Positions 23,414 to 35,784 of a DNA stretch of 64,000 bases are shown here, piece after piece. A model generated the notes under the pieces. That model ran no database searches. It was not told the origin of the DNA and saw nothing but the letters and a program-made list of their open reading frames with translations. This stretch comes from Symsagittifera roscoffensis (taxonomy: Eukaryota; Xenacoelomorpha; Acoela; Convolutidae), in NCBI RefSeq assembly GCF_963678635.1, contig NC_087071.1, forward strand, positions 44,877,095-44,941,094, read 5' to 3'. Position 1 is the first letter of the stretch; each line of letters begins with the position of its first letter. A program made the translations under genes and the position numbers.

Positions 23414-25604
23414 AATTTAATAATCGTTCACCCATTTTTCAAATTTTTGTAGCATAAATTCATTGTAGCAAAATTTCAGTTTTTTTTAATGATCCTAAGT
23501 CTGGTATAATTAACGTAAAACTGTAGTGATTCTAAAAATATGGATTGATCCTTGACAAAAAACCGAGGAAGAGTTCTATTTTGAATTTTCTTCTTGAAAT
23601 ATCTATCAAAGTTACAATTATTGGTGTTTATATTTGAGGATCATAACTAACTTCAAAATTAGCTGGACAGAAAAACAGTTAAGCCCATAAATAAAAAGTG
23701 CGAACTAAAAATTTTTGGATGAATACTTAGTCTAAGATGTATAATTTTGTTTCACTCTTTCAAAATTTATGGTTATTTGTTTTTTTTTTCAGCTCTATAA
23801 GAACGCGAGTTATTTTATGAGAACTCATCGCAATGCAGTGACAACAGCAGTGAACAGATTAGTGAAGAGGACCATTCGCAAAAGGAGCACTTGCTGCGAG
23901 ATGATCTGGAGAGAAATGTAAGACTGGAGGGCTGCTTCCAACTTCGTCAGAGTCTTTATGGATGTTTTACAGTACGTGGTGACAGAAAGTTTGGAGTCCA
24001 TCCCGCAAAAGGCGGACGGGGAGAATTAAAAACTGGATGCCGAGGATGAAAACTTTGAAAGTATTAGAACATCTGAATGGAACAATTAGAAATAAAAAAA
24101 CAAAAAAATGAAGGATCCTTCAAAAACCGCTCAAACCGCAAAATGAACGGTTTGACCGGTTTTTGAACTGTTTATCTAAAAAACCGCTCAAAAACCGCGC
24201 AAGATTTGAGCGGTTTTTGAGCGTTGTTTTTCTTAGATAAACCGCTCAAAACCGTTCAAATCTTGCACGGTTTTTGAGAGTTTTTTTTTAGATAAACCCT
24301 TCAAAAACCGCTCAAACCGCTCATTTTGAAGCAAGATTTTGAGCGTAATTGTCTAAAAAAACCGCTCAAACCGCTCAAATCTTGCTTCAAATTAGGTGAA
24401 AAATCTCGACTCGGGGAAACAAGAATGAAGAAGATGAGATTAGAAAAATGAACATCTCATTAGTTTTTGTGTGATTAAATCTCGGAAACGCAAAAACTTG
24501 ACATAGCTGAAAAAAGATATTTTGAAAAAACAAACGTATTTGCCTTCAAATTTTTGCAATATTTAAAGTGCCATGAAGTTTACATTTGTGTTTTAGAAAA
24601 GCATACTTAATTTTCTAAAGGACTGGAGATGAGCGTAAGTGATTACTCTAGGTTGCATGACTGTTCTTAATTAGACGGTTGTTCGCTTCCTTATGTCATC
24701 GATAAGCCTGAAAAGTTTGTTGAAGGCGGCGACTGATCCGTGTTTCTTCTAACCACACAGACTTGTTTAGTTTCAATAATCATTCAATTTAATAATCGTT
24801 CACCCATTTTTCAAATTTTTGTAGCATAAATTCATTGTAGCAAAATTTCAGTTTTTTTTAATGATCCTAAGTCTGGTATAATTAACGTAAAACTGTAGTG
24901 ATTCTAAAAATATGGATTGATCCTTGACAAAAAACCGAGGAAGAGTTCTATTTTGAATTTTCTTCTTGAAATATCTATCAAAGTTACAATTATTGGTGTT
25001 TATATTTGAGGATCATAACTAACTTCAAAATTAGCTGGACAGAAAAACAGTTAAGCCCATAAATAAAAAGTGCGAACTAAAAATTTTTGGATGAATACTT
25101 AGTCTAAGATGTATAATTTTGTTTCACTCTTTCAAAATTTATGGTTATTTGTTTTTTTTTTCAGCTCTATAAGAACGCGAGTTATTTTATGAGAACTCAT
25201 CGCAATGCAGTGACAACAGCAGTGAACAGATTAGTGAAGAGGACCATTCGCAAAAGGAGCACTTGCTGCGAGATGATCTGGAGAGAAATGTAAGACTGGA
25301 GGGCTGCTTCCAACTTCGTCAGAGTCTTTATGGATGTTTTACAGTACGTGGTGACAGAAAGTTTGGAGTCCATCCCGCAAAAGGCGGACGGGGAGAAGTA
25401 TGCTTTTTTGTGTTTTAGAAAAGCATACTTAATTTTCTAAAGGACTGGAGATGAGCGTAAGTGATTACTCTAGGTTGCATGACTGTTCTTAATTAGACGG
25501 TTGTTCGCTTCCTTATGTCATCGATAAGCCTGAAAAGTTTGTTGAAGGCGGCGACTGATCCGTGTTTCTTCTAACCACACAGACTTGTTTAGTTTCAATA
25601 ATCA
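23414..25604 (+). repeat. Tandem duplication of a 1.37-kb unit, second copy shorter
   Basis: Copy 1 spans 23414-24785 and copy 2 spans 24786-25604. They are near-identical over 23414-24025/24786-25396 and 24585-24782/25406-25604, but copy 1 has an extra block of about 559 bp (24026-24584). Each copy contains a pyrimidine tract plus CAG followed by CTCTATAAGAACGCGAG and a stretch (GCAATGCAGTGACAACAGC) also found diverged at about 27535-27590, suggesting derivation from a dispersed element. Confidence 0.85.
24117..24390. repeat. Cluster of direct and inverted CCGCTCAAA motifs
   Basis: AAACCGCTCAAA, its complement TTTGAGCGGTTT and close variants occur a dozen or more times in under 300 bp, separated by TTAGATAAAC or GCAAGATTTGAGC spacers. 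Several can pair into hairpins. The cluster lies inside the 559-bp block missing from the second duplicate at 25397. Confidence 0.8.
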
Positions 25605-25638
25605 GGAAAATAACTATTAAATTGATTCAGGAAGAAAA

Positions 25639-26196
25639 TTAAAGAACATAATTTTTGTAGCTTAGTGATTGACAGGATTGTCCTGTGTCAGAACACATTT
25701 TAGAAAAAAATATATGTCTTATAATTGACACTGGAACTCTGAAAAGAAATTTTATCATAGGGTGTTTTCTCTTTTTTCGGGTTGAGGAAACTTTTTGGAA
25801 GCTATTGCATTGCAGCATGATGGCATTAGCGAGTTGACCTGATAAAAATGGTTTAGATGTATGTTTTGAAAAAACTGTCCCAAGGCACTGATTATTTGAG
25901 GTGTCGTTTAGAATGTAGTGGAAAGTGAGATTTTTGAATAGATTGTCTTGGAAAAAAGTCTTTAAAATTAGTCCTGGAAAATTTACTGCTTCATCGGATA
26001 CTCTCCTGACCTTTGACATAGTGTAAATCATTTTTGCTATTTTTGGATTTAATAGCGGTAGACGTAATTTGAGTTTTATAAAGTCCCAGATGTACAATTT
26101 CTCGATATGGGAAACAACACTACGATCTTTTCTCGAAGCCTGTAAAGCTAACGAAATGAAAAAATTGTTCCAGTATATAAAGTTTGATCTAGACAA
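25639..26196 (-). CDS. Unrecognised 185-codon ORF
   Basis: An open frame of 185 codons on the minus strand, long for AT-rich DNA. It overlaps the start of the polymerase-like fragment on the other strand, so at most one of the two is real over 26069-26196. The product is basic with no signal peptide or membrane segment and no known motif. It may be chance, or a relic of another element. Confidence 0.2.
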   Translation of the reverse strand: MSRSNFIYWNNFFISLALQASRKDRSVVSHIEKLYIWDFIKLKLRLPLLNPKIAKMIYTMSKVRRVSDEAVNFPGLILKTFFQDNLFKNLTFHYILNDTSNNQCLGTVFSKHTSKPFLSGQLANAIMLQCNSFQKVSSTRKKRKHPMIKFLFRVPVSIIRHIFFSKMCSDTGQSCQSLSYKNYVL

Positions 26197-26812
26197 ATAC
26201 TTTACGGCTTATGAGAAGATAAGAGTGTATTTGGAGAACAAAAAGAACGAAAGCGCTGGAAAATTTTTAAACCAGGACCACATACTTATGAGATTTACTA
26301 GAGAATTGGAAGAAGAACAGAGTGATTGCGTTCGAAGACTTTTTCCAGTGGTACAACAACAAGGATGGTGTTACAGCTCTCGAAGCAGTCCAAAAAATTG
26401 TTCTATTTCATCATAACAAGGGTACAGATATGTTGAAACTTGGACGTACATTTGCAAAGATAGCAAACTTAAAAATCAAAATCTATAAGTTTCCATTTTG
26501 CGAAGACAAAGATTTGGGTAAAAAAATACGAGAATATATGACCGGTGGGTCTTCTCTTGTTTTTTTTTTCTCGGAAAACTGTAGATGCTGAAACATTCAT
26601 TGAAATTCAACAGGTATATGTCACCCAATTGTTGGAATTGATGCAAATCAGCTTCACCCATTTTCAATGTGTCAAAATATATCAACATGTTTGTACATAT
26701 GATGGGATTTTGGCACCGATATGCAAAGGTTTAAAGGTTAAAACAAAACTCTTTTTGAAGGTTTTAAAGGGTGACATGCAAAGATTTGCCAAAGTTTCGA
26801 TTTTGTGAGAAT
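26069..26812 (+). pseudogene. Fragment resembling protein-primed family B DNA polymerase
   Basis: Pieces in three frames read in order as one protein: FEDFFQWYNNKD and ALEAVQKIVLFHHNKGTD (from 26322), a KTVDAETFIEIQQ segment after a frame change in a T-run near 26565, then, in the first frame again near 26631-26665, GIDANQLHPFSM followed by an in-frame TGA and a DMQRF segment. The G-x-D-x-x-x-L-x-P block resembles motif A of family B polymerases (normally DxxSLYP, with Asp coordinating metal). The family occurs in Polintons and related linear elements, but no companion genes are visible. Clearly non-functional: at least two frame changes and a stop. The identification rests on motif memory and needs a search. 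Confidence 0.45.
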
Positions 26813-28744
26813 TAACTTTGTATTCGTGGTAAACTTTATATAAAAGCCAGTGAAAAAAAATGTTTCTTTTTTCTAAAAACTTTGATTTTATTTCAAAATA
26901 TCAGTACGCTGCAACATATTTTCAGTAAAAATATCGCTCTGATAAGTAGTTGGAATACCATATAAACAAGTTACAGCCCAAATCTTATCGTATAACTTAT
27001 GGGTAAAAATTGAAAAATCTCAATTTTTGCACAAAAACTTTTATAATTGACTTATAATAAGCCAAAAAACACACTTAAATACTTTCAATCAATAATTAAC
27101 AGGTTTTAAACCCTTGTTATTTGAAATTTAGGATGAGTATCAATGCCATTTCTTGTTGCAAACAAGGAGGTATAGCGAGCGCAGTAATAAATTCGTATCT
27201 CAGCATTTAACGACCATAGTTCTTGGAGTTATCATGGCAATTAGATAACTGGAAGCTCATGTGAGCAAAACATCGAGAAGCAAACAGATTCTACAAGAGC
27301 AAAAGGAGATGAACTGCCCAGGACAGTGGGCAGGATGTTGAACATTCTGATAAAAGTAAAGAAGATATAGGCAAGAAAAATCCTAATGCTATTCTTCAGA
27401 GCAAATTGGACTGCGTAGTTTTTTGAGTATGCTAAGAAACAAATGCAATCTTAGCCGCGTCTAGAACTCAATATAACACGCCATGCTCACCTGGACCTTG
27501 GCCGAGAAGCAATAAAGAAAGTGGTAAGAATTCATGGCAATGCAGTGACGACAGCAGTGAATAGACTGGTTTGGAGGATCATTCGCGACAAAATGTAAAA
27601 GGAGCAAAAAATACTAAAAGTTAAATACTAACTAAATGGTGTTTCTTGGTTTCTACATCTTCCTTTTTTAATTCATTTTGCATTTTTTTTTCATATAAAA
27701 AAGAGATTCTCAATTGGAAAATTGTATCATTTCAACGGTTTTTTACTAACCCAAGGAAAAAATTGCTCCAAAATCCCTCCTCTACTAGCTACTATAAATG
27801 CGAACGCTTACTGATTTTTTTTTCAATTCAGTCTTTACTCCTTTCTTGAATTGTATAATCAGACTGTATACATGTATATTTTTGTCTTGAGAGTTCTGAA
27901 GTATAGCGAAGTTTAGTAAAACATCGGAAAACCGTTAAAATTGTTTTTGAGTTCATAAGATTTAGGTTATCGGCATGGACAACGCTCTACTCCAGGAATC
28001 TATTCAAATGCAATTGAGTTTATGAGTAAAAACCTGAAACTTAGGCAAATATTTACCGTTTTTTTAAGCCTGCTAGATATCTCGTGTCTCGTATTCACAA
28101 AAAAGGCGAATCATCCAATTTAATGCACTGATAACTTAATCGCCATACATTTTCATACAGTTTTAGAGAACGAACTTGTATGAAAATAAACTGATGAGCG
28201 TGTTTTCTATCTCTTTTATATCGCATTTTCGAAAAGATTACTGAGTTCTTTTGTCTTCCATTTCATCACAAAAATTTCATGAAAAGTACATAAGCATCTT
28301 TTTTAGACAATATGATGATATGATCAAGATTTTTCCACACTATGAAGTTGTCCATAATCAAAAAAATAAAACCTCCTTCTGAGTTGCGGTTAAACTTTCG
28401 TATTTTGTTTGAAAACACGAAAAACAATGGATTTTCCAACAAAAAAAAACCAATATTGGATGAATTTTACCAAACATTTAATTTGCATTTTTTGACATTT
28501 CCCAAAGTTATTGATTTTTGCAGAATTTTGCTATTTTTTTCAGAAAAAAAGTTAAGTTTTTTTTGTTTTGGGTAGACTGCTTCTTTTTTGAGGTGTTCAG
28601 TGCTGTTTTCAGTCGTATTTTTCTACAAACTTAGGCTATTTTAACATTTGATAACCAAAAAAATAGATGTCGTTGTGCAACAACGCGTAAAAAAATTTTT
28701 TTGCCTTGTAGTGTGAAAAACAACACAGCCTGGACTATCTTATA
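26813..28744. other. Spacer with a small dispersed-element remnant
   Basis: At 27520-27600 the sequence GGCAATGCAGTGACGACAGC and its flanks match the segments at about 23830-23880 and 25200-25250. The stretch 27160-27600 is less AT-rich and may be a decayed relative of the 18834-21960 region. The rest is AT-rich and featureless. Confidence 0.35.
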
Positions 28745-29409
28745 CGGTGCTGATTTAAATTAAACGGACAAAACGAGATAAACTTGAAATTTAAAACGCG
28801 TTTTTCTCAAAGTGGGTTGAGTATAGGTGAAAACTTATAAAGACAAAACTTGCTTTAAAATTGAGCGGAATAAAATGTATTTTTTTGGTGCATTTTGTTT
28901 TTGGCTTTTCTTAGTTTTGGGTCATGTTTTGGTTCATTTTGGCTTTTCTTAGTTAATCAAAAATTATGCCAAAAATACCCAATCTATCACAGACATAATT
29001 TTATCACAGTGAGCCTCTTACGTAGCCCAACAAACTTTAAGAAGTTATTCTCCAAAACTTTGAATAAATTAATTTATTTTTGTTTGATAGACAAAAAAGT
29101 CGTTTTTACAATACAAAATACCAACTTTTTATTTAAAAACAATTTTTAAACGGTTTGCAAATTGTTTTTGGAGAATTTACCCTTCTTAAAGTTTGTTGGG
29201 CTACGTAAGGGTTCACTTTGATTTGTTTATATAGGTGATTGATTGGGTATTTTTGGCGTAATTTTTGATTAACTGAGAAAAGCCAAAATGACCCATTTTT
29301 TGGGTAAAATTTTGGGCCCGAATTTCGCAAAACAAATTACATCCTATTAATTCTGCGTTTTAAATTTCAAGTTTATTGCAATTTTTTCCGGTTAATTTAA
29401 ATAGCACTG
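28745..29409. mobile_element. Tc1/mariner-like foldback MITE, family R3, copy 1
   Basis: The left end CGGTGCTGATTTAAATTAA and the right end TTAATTTAAATAGCACTG are near inverted repeats flanked by TA on both sides (28743-28744 and 29410-29411), as for Tc1/mariner insertion. Complementarity continues inward over most of the element (CATTTTGGCTTTTCTTAG near 28940 versus AGAAAAGCCAAAATG near 29277; CTACGTAAG-type blocks nearer the centre). No transposase. A relative starts at 63448. Confidence 0.75.
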
Positions 29410-30213
29410 TAGACCAAGAAAAATGTTTTTGCATGCATTTTTTTCCTTCATGCAATGAAATTGTTTTAAGAGCACAAAACTTAGTTTGCGATAAACAAAT
29501 CAGCGCGTTTTTCAGCTCAATTTTTTACAGTTTTCATTGACAAAATGAATAACTTACATTTTCTGTTATGAAAATTGTATGATAATTACTTATGTGATTT
29601 AAGAAATTGATTTCAAAGTCACTCTCAAGTAAGAAAAAACTGCCACATAAGTAAGATAGTTTTTGAAAATAAGAATTCAGATGGAAAAATGCCTATCATA
29701 CCTTTTCCTTCTATGGTAATTGTATAATAAGCATGTATGGAGTTGGATGATAAACATGTTTTTTGTGTGATCCTCCCAAGTTCTCACTCAACCGACCCTA
29801 ATTTTGCTGCGAAATCAATTGAGTTTCGTCTCATACAAACGTCTCATAGTTTCGTCTCATATATGAAAAAAAAACGCACATCAAAATTTGAATTATGATT
29901 TGTTTCATAGTAAAATATATTTAAACGCACTATTTCAAAATTAAAAATATATTCATTCGTTATTTTTATGTTCACGATCGACAAGCAAAAAATTAACAAG
30001 CCGATGTGTTGAAGCCAAACTTTTCTGTCGTTTTTATTTCGACAGATAGAAACAATCTTGATAAAAACAATCAGTCAAAAAAATTTGAATCCGAAAAGTG
30101 AACTTTATTTGAATTGGCGTAGTTTTGCGCTCATTATGCCTTTTATTTGGCTCTTATTAATCGGCTACTTCAGTTTTCATATTTAAAAAAATTGAACTCA
30201 TAATAGTCTTGTC
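29410..30213. other. AT-rich spacer up to the assembly gap
   Basis: Contains TATCATAC...TTGTATAATAAGCATG motifs reminiscent of the foldback-element loop at 1860-2010 (about 29690-29760). No gene recognised. Confidence 0.35.
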
Positions 30214-30413
30214 NNNNNNNNNNNNNNNNNNNNNNNNNNNNNNNNNNNNNNNNNNNNNNNNNNNNNNNNNNNNNNNNNNNNNNNNNNNNNNNNNNNNNNN
30301 NNNNNNNNNNNNNNNNNNNNNNNNNNNNNNNNNNNNNNNNNNNNNNNNNNNNNNNNNNNNNNNNNNNNNNNNNNNNNNNNNNNNNNNNNNNNNNNNNNNN
30401 NNNNNNNNNNNNN
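30214..30413. other. Assembly gap (200 Ns)
   Basis: Exactly 200 Ns, a conventional placeholder length. It abuts a tandem duplication, so the true size is unknown. Confidence 0.98.
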
Positions 30414-33113
30414 TTTTCTGATTTCAACCTTTTTGTTTTCTAGTTTTTATTTGCTAATTACGCGGCAACAAATCTGATTAAATTGCTCGTCAGTATTGCA
30501 AAACCCAAAATTTTTACATATTCAACAAAATTTGCTCCAAATTGATTGTCATAATTTGTTCAGATAAAAAATCGTACATAGTCTAAATGTTCCGTCCTTT
30601 GTGCATGTAACAAGAGAAAAATCTGGAAAGTTATATTATTTCTACAACGTGTGAGATATGTCATATCATTCCTTGTTTATCGATGTAATAAATGATCAAT
30701 GTTTATCCAATAGGTTATTTTTTCTTTTTTTTCTTTAATTGATTGTTTGTTTCTTTGATTAAAACATCTGTTTAACAAACCTCCTGAGGATAATAATTTT
30801 TGTCAAGCTTTACATCTCTTGTATCTCTAATTTGCACTTGCAAACCCGGATGAATAAAACTGGCATTTGTGTTTCATAGATGAATTCTAGAATCTACATC
30901 TATTTTTCAGTCGTGGTTCCTCAATAAAACATTGATAAAATTTTCATCCTTGTTTTAATGACGATTTTTAGACATCAATGTTTAAGCGTAAGTTGCATCA
31001 ATGTTTGTTTTAGTTATTATTCATAAACTAAACATCATTGTAATTTGATTTTATGTTTAATCGATGAAACATAAATGAATATCGCTTAAGTGACACCATA
31101 AGTTGAAAAACACATGAGTGTAATATTAAAGATCTATGATATACTTCTGAAGTGCAATACGATTTCAATCTGGGGTGCTTTACTTTATAACCTTCGAGAT
31201 AAAATATTTTCAAGTACCATTTTAATGTTAACAGTTTGATGGTTGCTAAGATATCTCCTGGTGTTTGCAATCTAACTTGCAAACCCTAAAATTAGGTCAA
31301 AGTCAAATTAAACATGTGAAGTGAGTTTGTTCTCCAAAAAAATGTAAAACTATGAAAAACTTCGAATCTGTACTTTGAAGCACGTGTCTCTAGAGAAGAC
31401 GAACCCTTCAAGAATGCCCCAAAATAAACTTCAGAATAAAATGAAAAGTTTTGCAGTTAGATGAAAAGTTAGATACGTTTTGTTTTTTTATTTTGTTTTC
31501 TAAATTAAGCATTCAGAAACGTAGTTTTAAGTCCCGCCAATGCTTGACAAAATTAATTTTTACTTTGTAAAGTTTAATTTAGCGAAAAACTTTTTTGCTG
31601 CTTTAGCGAAAATAAACCATTTTCTGCAAATTTTTTTTTAGCCAAAAAACTATTTTTTTAAGTAAAATATCAAAGTACCTCTCGAACGATGTTATTTAGT
31701 CGCAGTGAAAATCATTGAGACTTTTTTATCAAGATTGAATTGTAGATCAAATAACGATTTAGCGATAAAATATTTTGTCCATGTGAAAAGCTGGTTGCTC
31801 CTTATTAGCAATAAAGTTGTATGGCTTTTACATTACAATTTGATTTATAATATTTTGATGTCTGTCACTTTCAATTTGCTTTAAATTGCAAAATTAGAAT
31901 AAAAAACTCCCAGTATCAGGTTAAAGCCTTGAATGTTACGACTGTTTTTTACATTTTCAAAATAATGGTTGAAGAAAGAAAAATAATATTTCAAAAAATG
32001 TTACGACCTGATATATTAAATCAAATAGACTATTTTTACTGAAAAAAAATCAAATGAGTAGCAACAGTTTTCTGATTTCAACCTTTTTGTTTTCTAGTTT
32101 TTATTTGCTAATTACGCGGCAACAAATCTGATTAAATTGCTCGTCAGTATTGCAAAACCCAAAATTTTTACATATTCAACAAAATTTGCTCCAAATTGGT
32201 TGTCATAATTTGTTCAGATAAAAAATCGTACATAGTCTAAATGTTCCGTCCTTTGTGCATGTAACAAGAGAAAAATCTGGAAAGTTATATTATTTCTACA
32301 ACGTGTGAGATATGTCATATCATTCCTTGTTTATCGATGTAATAAATGATCAATGTTTATCCAATAGGTTATTTTTTCTTTTTTTTCTTTAATTGATTGT
32401 TTGTTTCTTTGATTAAAACATCTGTTTAACAAACCTCCTGAGGATAATAATTTTTGTCAAGCTTTACATCTCTTGTATCTCTAATTTGCACTTGCAAACC
32501 CGGATGAATAAAACTGGCATTTGTGTTTCATAGATGAATTCTAGAATCTACATCTATTTTTCAGTCGTGGTTCCTCAATAAAACATTGATAAAATTTTCA
32601 TCCTTGTTTTAATGACGATTTTTAGACATCAATGTTTAAGCGTAAGTTGCATCAATGTTTGTTTTAGTTATTATTCATAAACTAAACATCATTGTAATTT
32701 GATTTTATGTTTAATCGATGAAACATAAATGAATATCGCTAAAGTGACACCATAAGTTGAAAAAAACATGAGTGTAATATTAAAGATCTATGATATACTT
32801 CTGAAGTGCAATACGATTTCAATCTGGGGTGCTTTACTTTATAACCTTCGAGATAAAATTTTTTCAAGTACCATTTTAAAGTTAACAGTTTGATGGTTGC
32901 TAAGATATCTCCTGGTGTTTGCAATCTAACTTGCAAACCCTAAAATTAGGTCAAAGTCAAATTAAACATGTGAAGTGAGTTTGTTCTCCAAAAAAAATGT
33001 AAAACTATGAAAAACTTCGAATCTGTACTTTGAAGCACGTGTCTCTAGAGAAGACGAACCCTTCAAGAATGCCCCAAAATAAACTTCAGAATAAAATGAA
33101 AAGTTTTGCAGTT
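30414..33113 (+). repeat. Tandem duplication with ~1.655-kb period (contains R2)
   Basis: 30414-31458 is repeated at 32068-33113, almost identical, with 31459-32067 between them. The intervening block is repeat R2, also found split at 11088-11739. The first copy is cut by the N gap, so another R2 block probably lies in the gap. A minus-strand frame of 65-84 codons in each copy (31028-31282 and 32739-32936) is conserved only because the copies are recent. Confidence 0.88.
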
Positions 33114-35354
33114 TACTTTGGGTTAGTTTTACTCCACTCTCCCCCTTTTATTTGTCCTATTTGTGTTTTTTTTCTGGCTTACCTGAAAAAGTAAAAATTG
33201 TGATAAAACAGAAGTTTTTTTTCTTAAAAAAATTTGGTATTGAAGTTTTTTTTGCGAATTCAGGAGAGGTTTCAGAGAATTAATTTGAGCGACAATAGGT
33301 CAAAACTACCACCATTCGTAAAACAATTTTTGGGGAAAAGGATATTTTTTTTGGGGGCCAGTCGTTAACATAGATGAAGCGCTGAGCAAATTTAACCCAA
33401 TATTTTAAGGTACGAAGGATATAGAATTGATCTTTCTAGGCGAGAGATTGCTCACTTCTAAGCAGTTTCAGTTAATGTGTTCTCCAATAAGCACAAAAAA
33501 AATCAAAAATTATCGGAGAAAGATATATGCATTTTACGATTTGTATCAAAATATTTCTCAAGCTCATTCTTGCGATTATTCTAGAGCAATAGTTTTGATA
33601 AAAATAAACTAAATTATTCATAATGAAATTTATAATAGGTATGTTTGTAGGATGATCCAAATAATTTCTATGATAAACTTTTTTCAAAAGATTTGCTTTT
33701 TTTATCAGCATTGTTTGCCATCAAGTAGACAAATCTAGATATTTTTTGAGATAAAACAAAACTATAAAGCCAGCGGTTGTTCTGATGCGCCAAGCCTTGT
33801 TACTTCAGAACTTATGTTTTTGAACGTTGTCGGTTCAGGCAATTGAAATTTAATCATTTATAATTTTAAAACAATAGTAGCAGTTTGCAAGGTGATTAGA
33901 ACAAAAGATTCCCACTTCAGGTAGAATAGTGCCATAAAATGGTTTTTTTAATGATTTTAATTTCAAAAACTTTATCTTTTCTTAAAAAAAGTTTTTTTTT
34001 TGGTGTCCAATCGAAAATAAAATGCAGTTTATTGAATTTTTGGTTATTTTTTAGTAGACAAGTTGTCAAAATGAAATTGCAGTATCTAGGCAAGCAGGCC
34101 ATTTTTTTCTTTTTGTTAAATATGTGTCCGCCAGGTCCTATTCTGAAAAAAAAAGAAAAATTCTTACCATTTTTCTCATTCGCTGGTTCAAAAAAGCTAC
34201 AAAACTACCTGCGCATAATGAAAAATGAAACATGATCAGGCAAAAACCTTCAATTTGAAAACAATCCAAGTTAGCGTTTTTAACAGAAAAAGAAAAACTA
34301 TGAAACAAAATTTAAAAATTTTGATCGTCAAAGCATTTTTTTAAGACAACAGAGAAGTAAATTTAAACTTCTTGAACATTTTTGAAAAATCAGATAAAAA
34401 CTCGTATGTTGGTCCTATCCCTCGTGCATAAATTATCTTAAAAAAATTAAGTATTCTGAAGTTTCCTTGTTGAGGTAATTGTTGTTACCGTAAAACCATT
34501 CCGCAAATTTCTCTCTGCTACTTTTCATTCGCCATTTGAGAATTAGAAAAATGAAAAATGAAAAATTCTTAGCGGTTTTCTGTTTGAAAAATGAAAGAAT
34601 TTTTTGGCTTCTCTTATCAAGTTGATTGGACGATGGTTTTTGGACGATGATTTCTCCGGTGATTTGTTTTTTATAAGTATTGGGAGTTTAAATTTGGGTA
34701 TTGTTTGCGAACTGCTCGTTATTCGTTATTGAACAATGAATTGAGGAAAATATATAAACAAAACGTGTTTTATCTGACGCAAATTTTTATTATAAAACTT
34801 TAAATAACGTTTGGAAGGGAGTATTCCCAAAAATATTTAAGCAAAACTTCATAATGTTTTTCATTTTTCAAAACTTTTCATCATTTGTGTAAGCCAAATA
34901 CTTTTTTTATACAAAAAAGGACAGTCAGAACTTTCAGGGCTTTTTACTAATACGAGCGGTCTTGTTTGAACGATGCAGGTAAAATTAAGTCATTCTTAAA
35001 TTTATAAAGTTTAATTGATCCTATAAATATCGGACAGAATCGCAATTTTATGGGGTTTGGTATGAGTAAAGCTTTTTGGCGGTCCAATTGTTGGAGAATA
35101 ATAATCAATACTACGGGAACTGTATATAATAGGCAAAAACTATTTTAAGCCAAAATCAAAAGTGGGATTATCAGGAAAAAAATTTTAATAATACAACTGT
35201 ACTTTCAGCAGGAATTCATATTGATTCACCATACGGCCGTGCAAAAAGGGCTTAAAAACTACAAAACCGAGTGTCGGCTCAAAGTAGCTGGCTGCCAATA
35301 ACCGAATCTACGTTTCCTATAGCGTCCTGCCCTCTGATGGGAAGCTCGCAACAC
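33114..35354. other. Spacer upstream of the giant retroelement
   Basis: Mostly AT-rich. 34911-34968 is a terminal fragment of repeat R1 (CAGTCAGAAC...TACGAGCGGTCTTGTT). The last ~130 bp (35225-35354) are less AT-rich and continue after the element at 54239. No gene can be supported. Confidence 0.4.
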
Positions 35355-35764
35355 TGGAACCTGATCTAAACTACATTTTATGATTGGATAAATTAGATAT
35401 TTTACCAATGTAAAGTATTTAATATTAACCAATCATGATCCATCTAACTAACAATCCACTTATTTGTAAGTGCTGAAATTACTTGTAATTTCAGCACCAG
35501 AGAGATTTGAATTTAACTTAGAAATTAGTTGAACTCTCCCGAGTACTTCAGCAGCCGCAATAAACCAGTATACCCTAGATCTATTGAGCCTAGCAGAGAC
35601 TAGTTAAACAACCTGAGACTAGATAGTATAAGAGTAAGATTAGGATCGGTATTAGACTAAGAAGTTGCACGAATCTATCCGGCCGAAAATAAGATAGCGT
35701 GACGAGCAGACGGTGTACCCTATCCGAAATTACTCTATGAGTTATACACTTCGGTCATAACTCA
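35355..35764 (+). repeat. 5' LTR of the giant element
   Basis: 410 bp, TG...CA. It contains a perfect 13-bp inverted repeat with a 2-nt loop at 35470-35497 (GTGCTGAAATTAC / GTAATTTCAGCAC), AATAAA at 35559-35564 and a TATA-like AGTATAAGAG near 35625-35634. Confidence 0.95.
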
Positions 35765-35766
35765 TC

Positions 35767-35784
35767 TGGTGCGACCATAAGTCT
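35767..35784 (+). promoter_or_regulatory. Primer binding site candidate
   Basis: TGGTGCGACCATAAGTCT begins 2 nt after the CA end of the 5' LTR. TGG complements the CCA end of a tRNA. The primer tRNA could not be identified. Confidence 0.6.

Noticed and set aside
24117-24390. CRISPR-like array
   Set aside because: Repeats are very short, in both orientations and irregularly spaced, and the genome is eukaryotic.
31028-31282. 84-codon ORF (also 32739-32936)
   Set aside because: Present twice only because of the 1.65-kb tandem duplication; the second copy is shortened by a stop. No recognisable domain.
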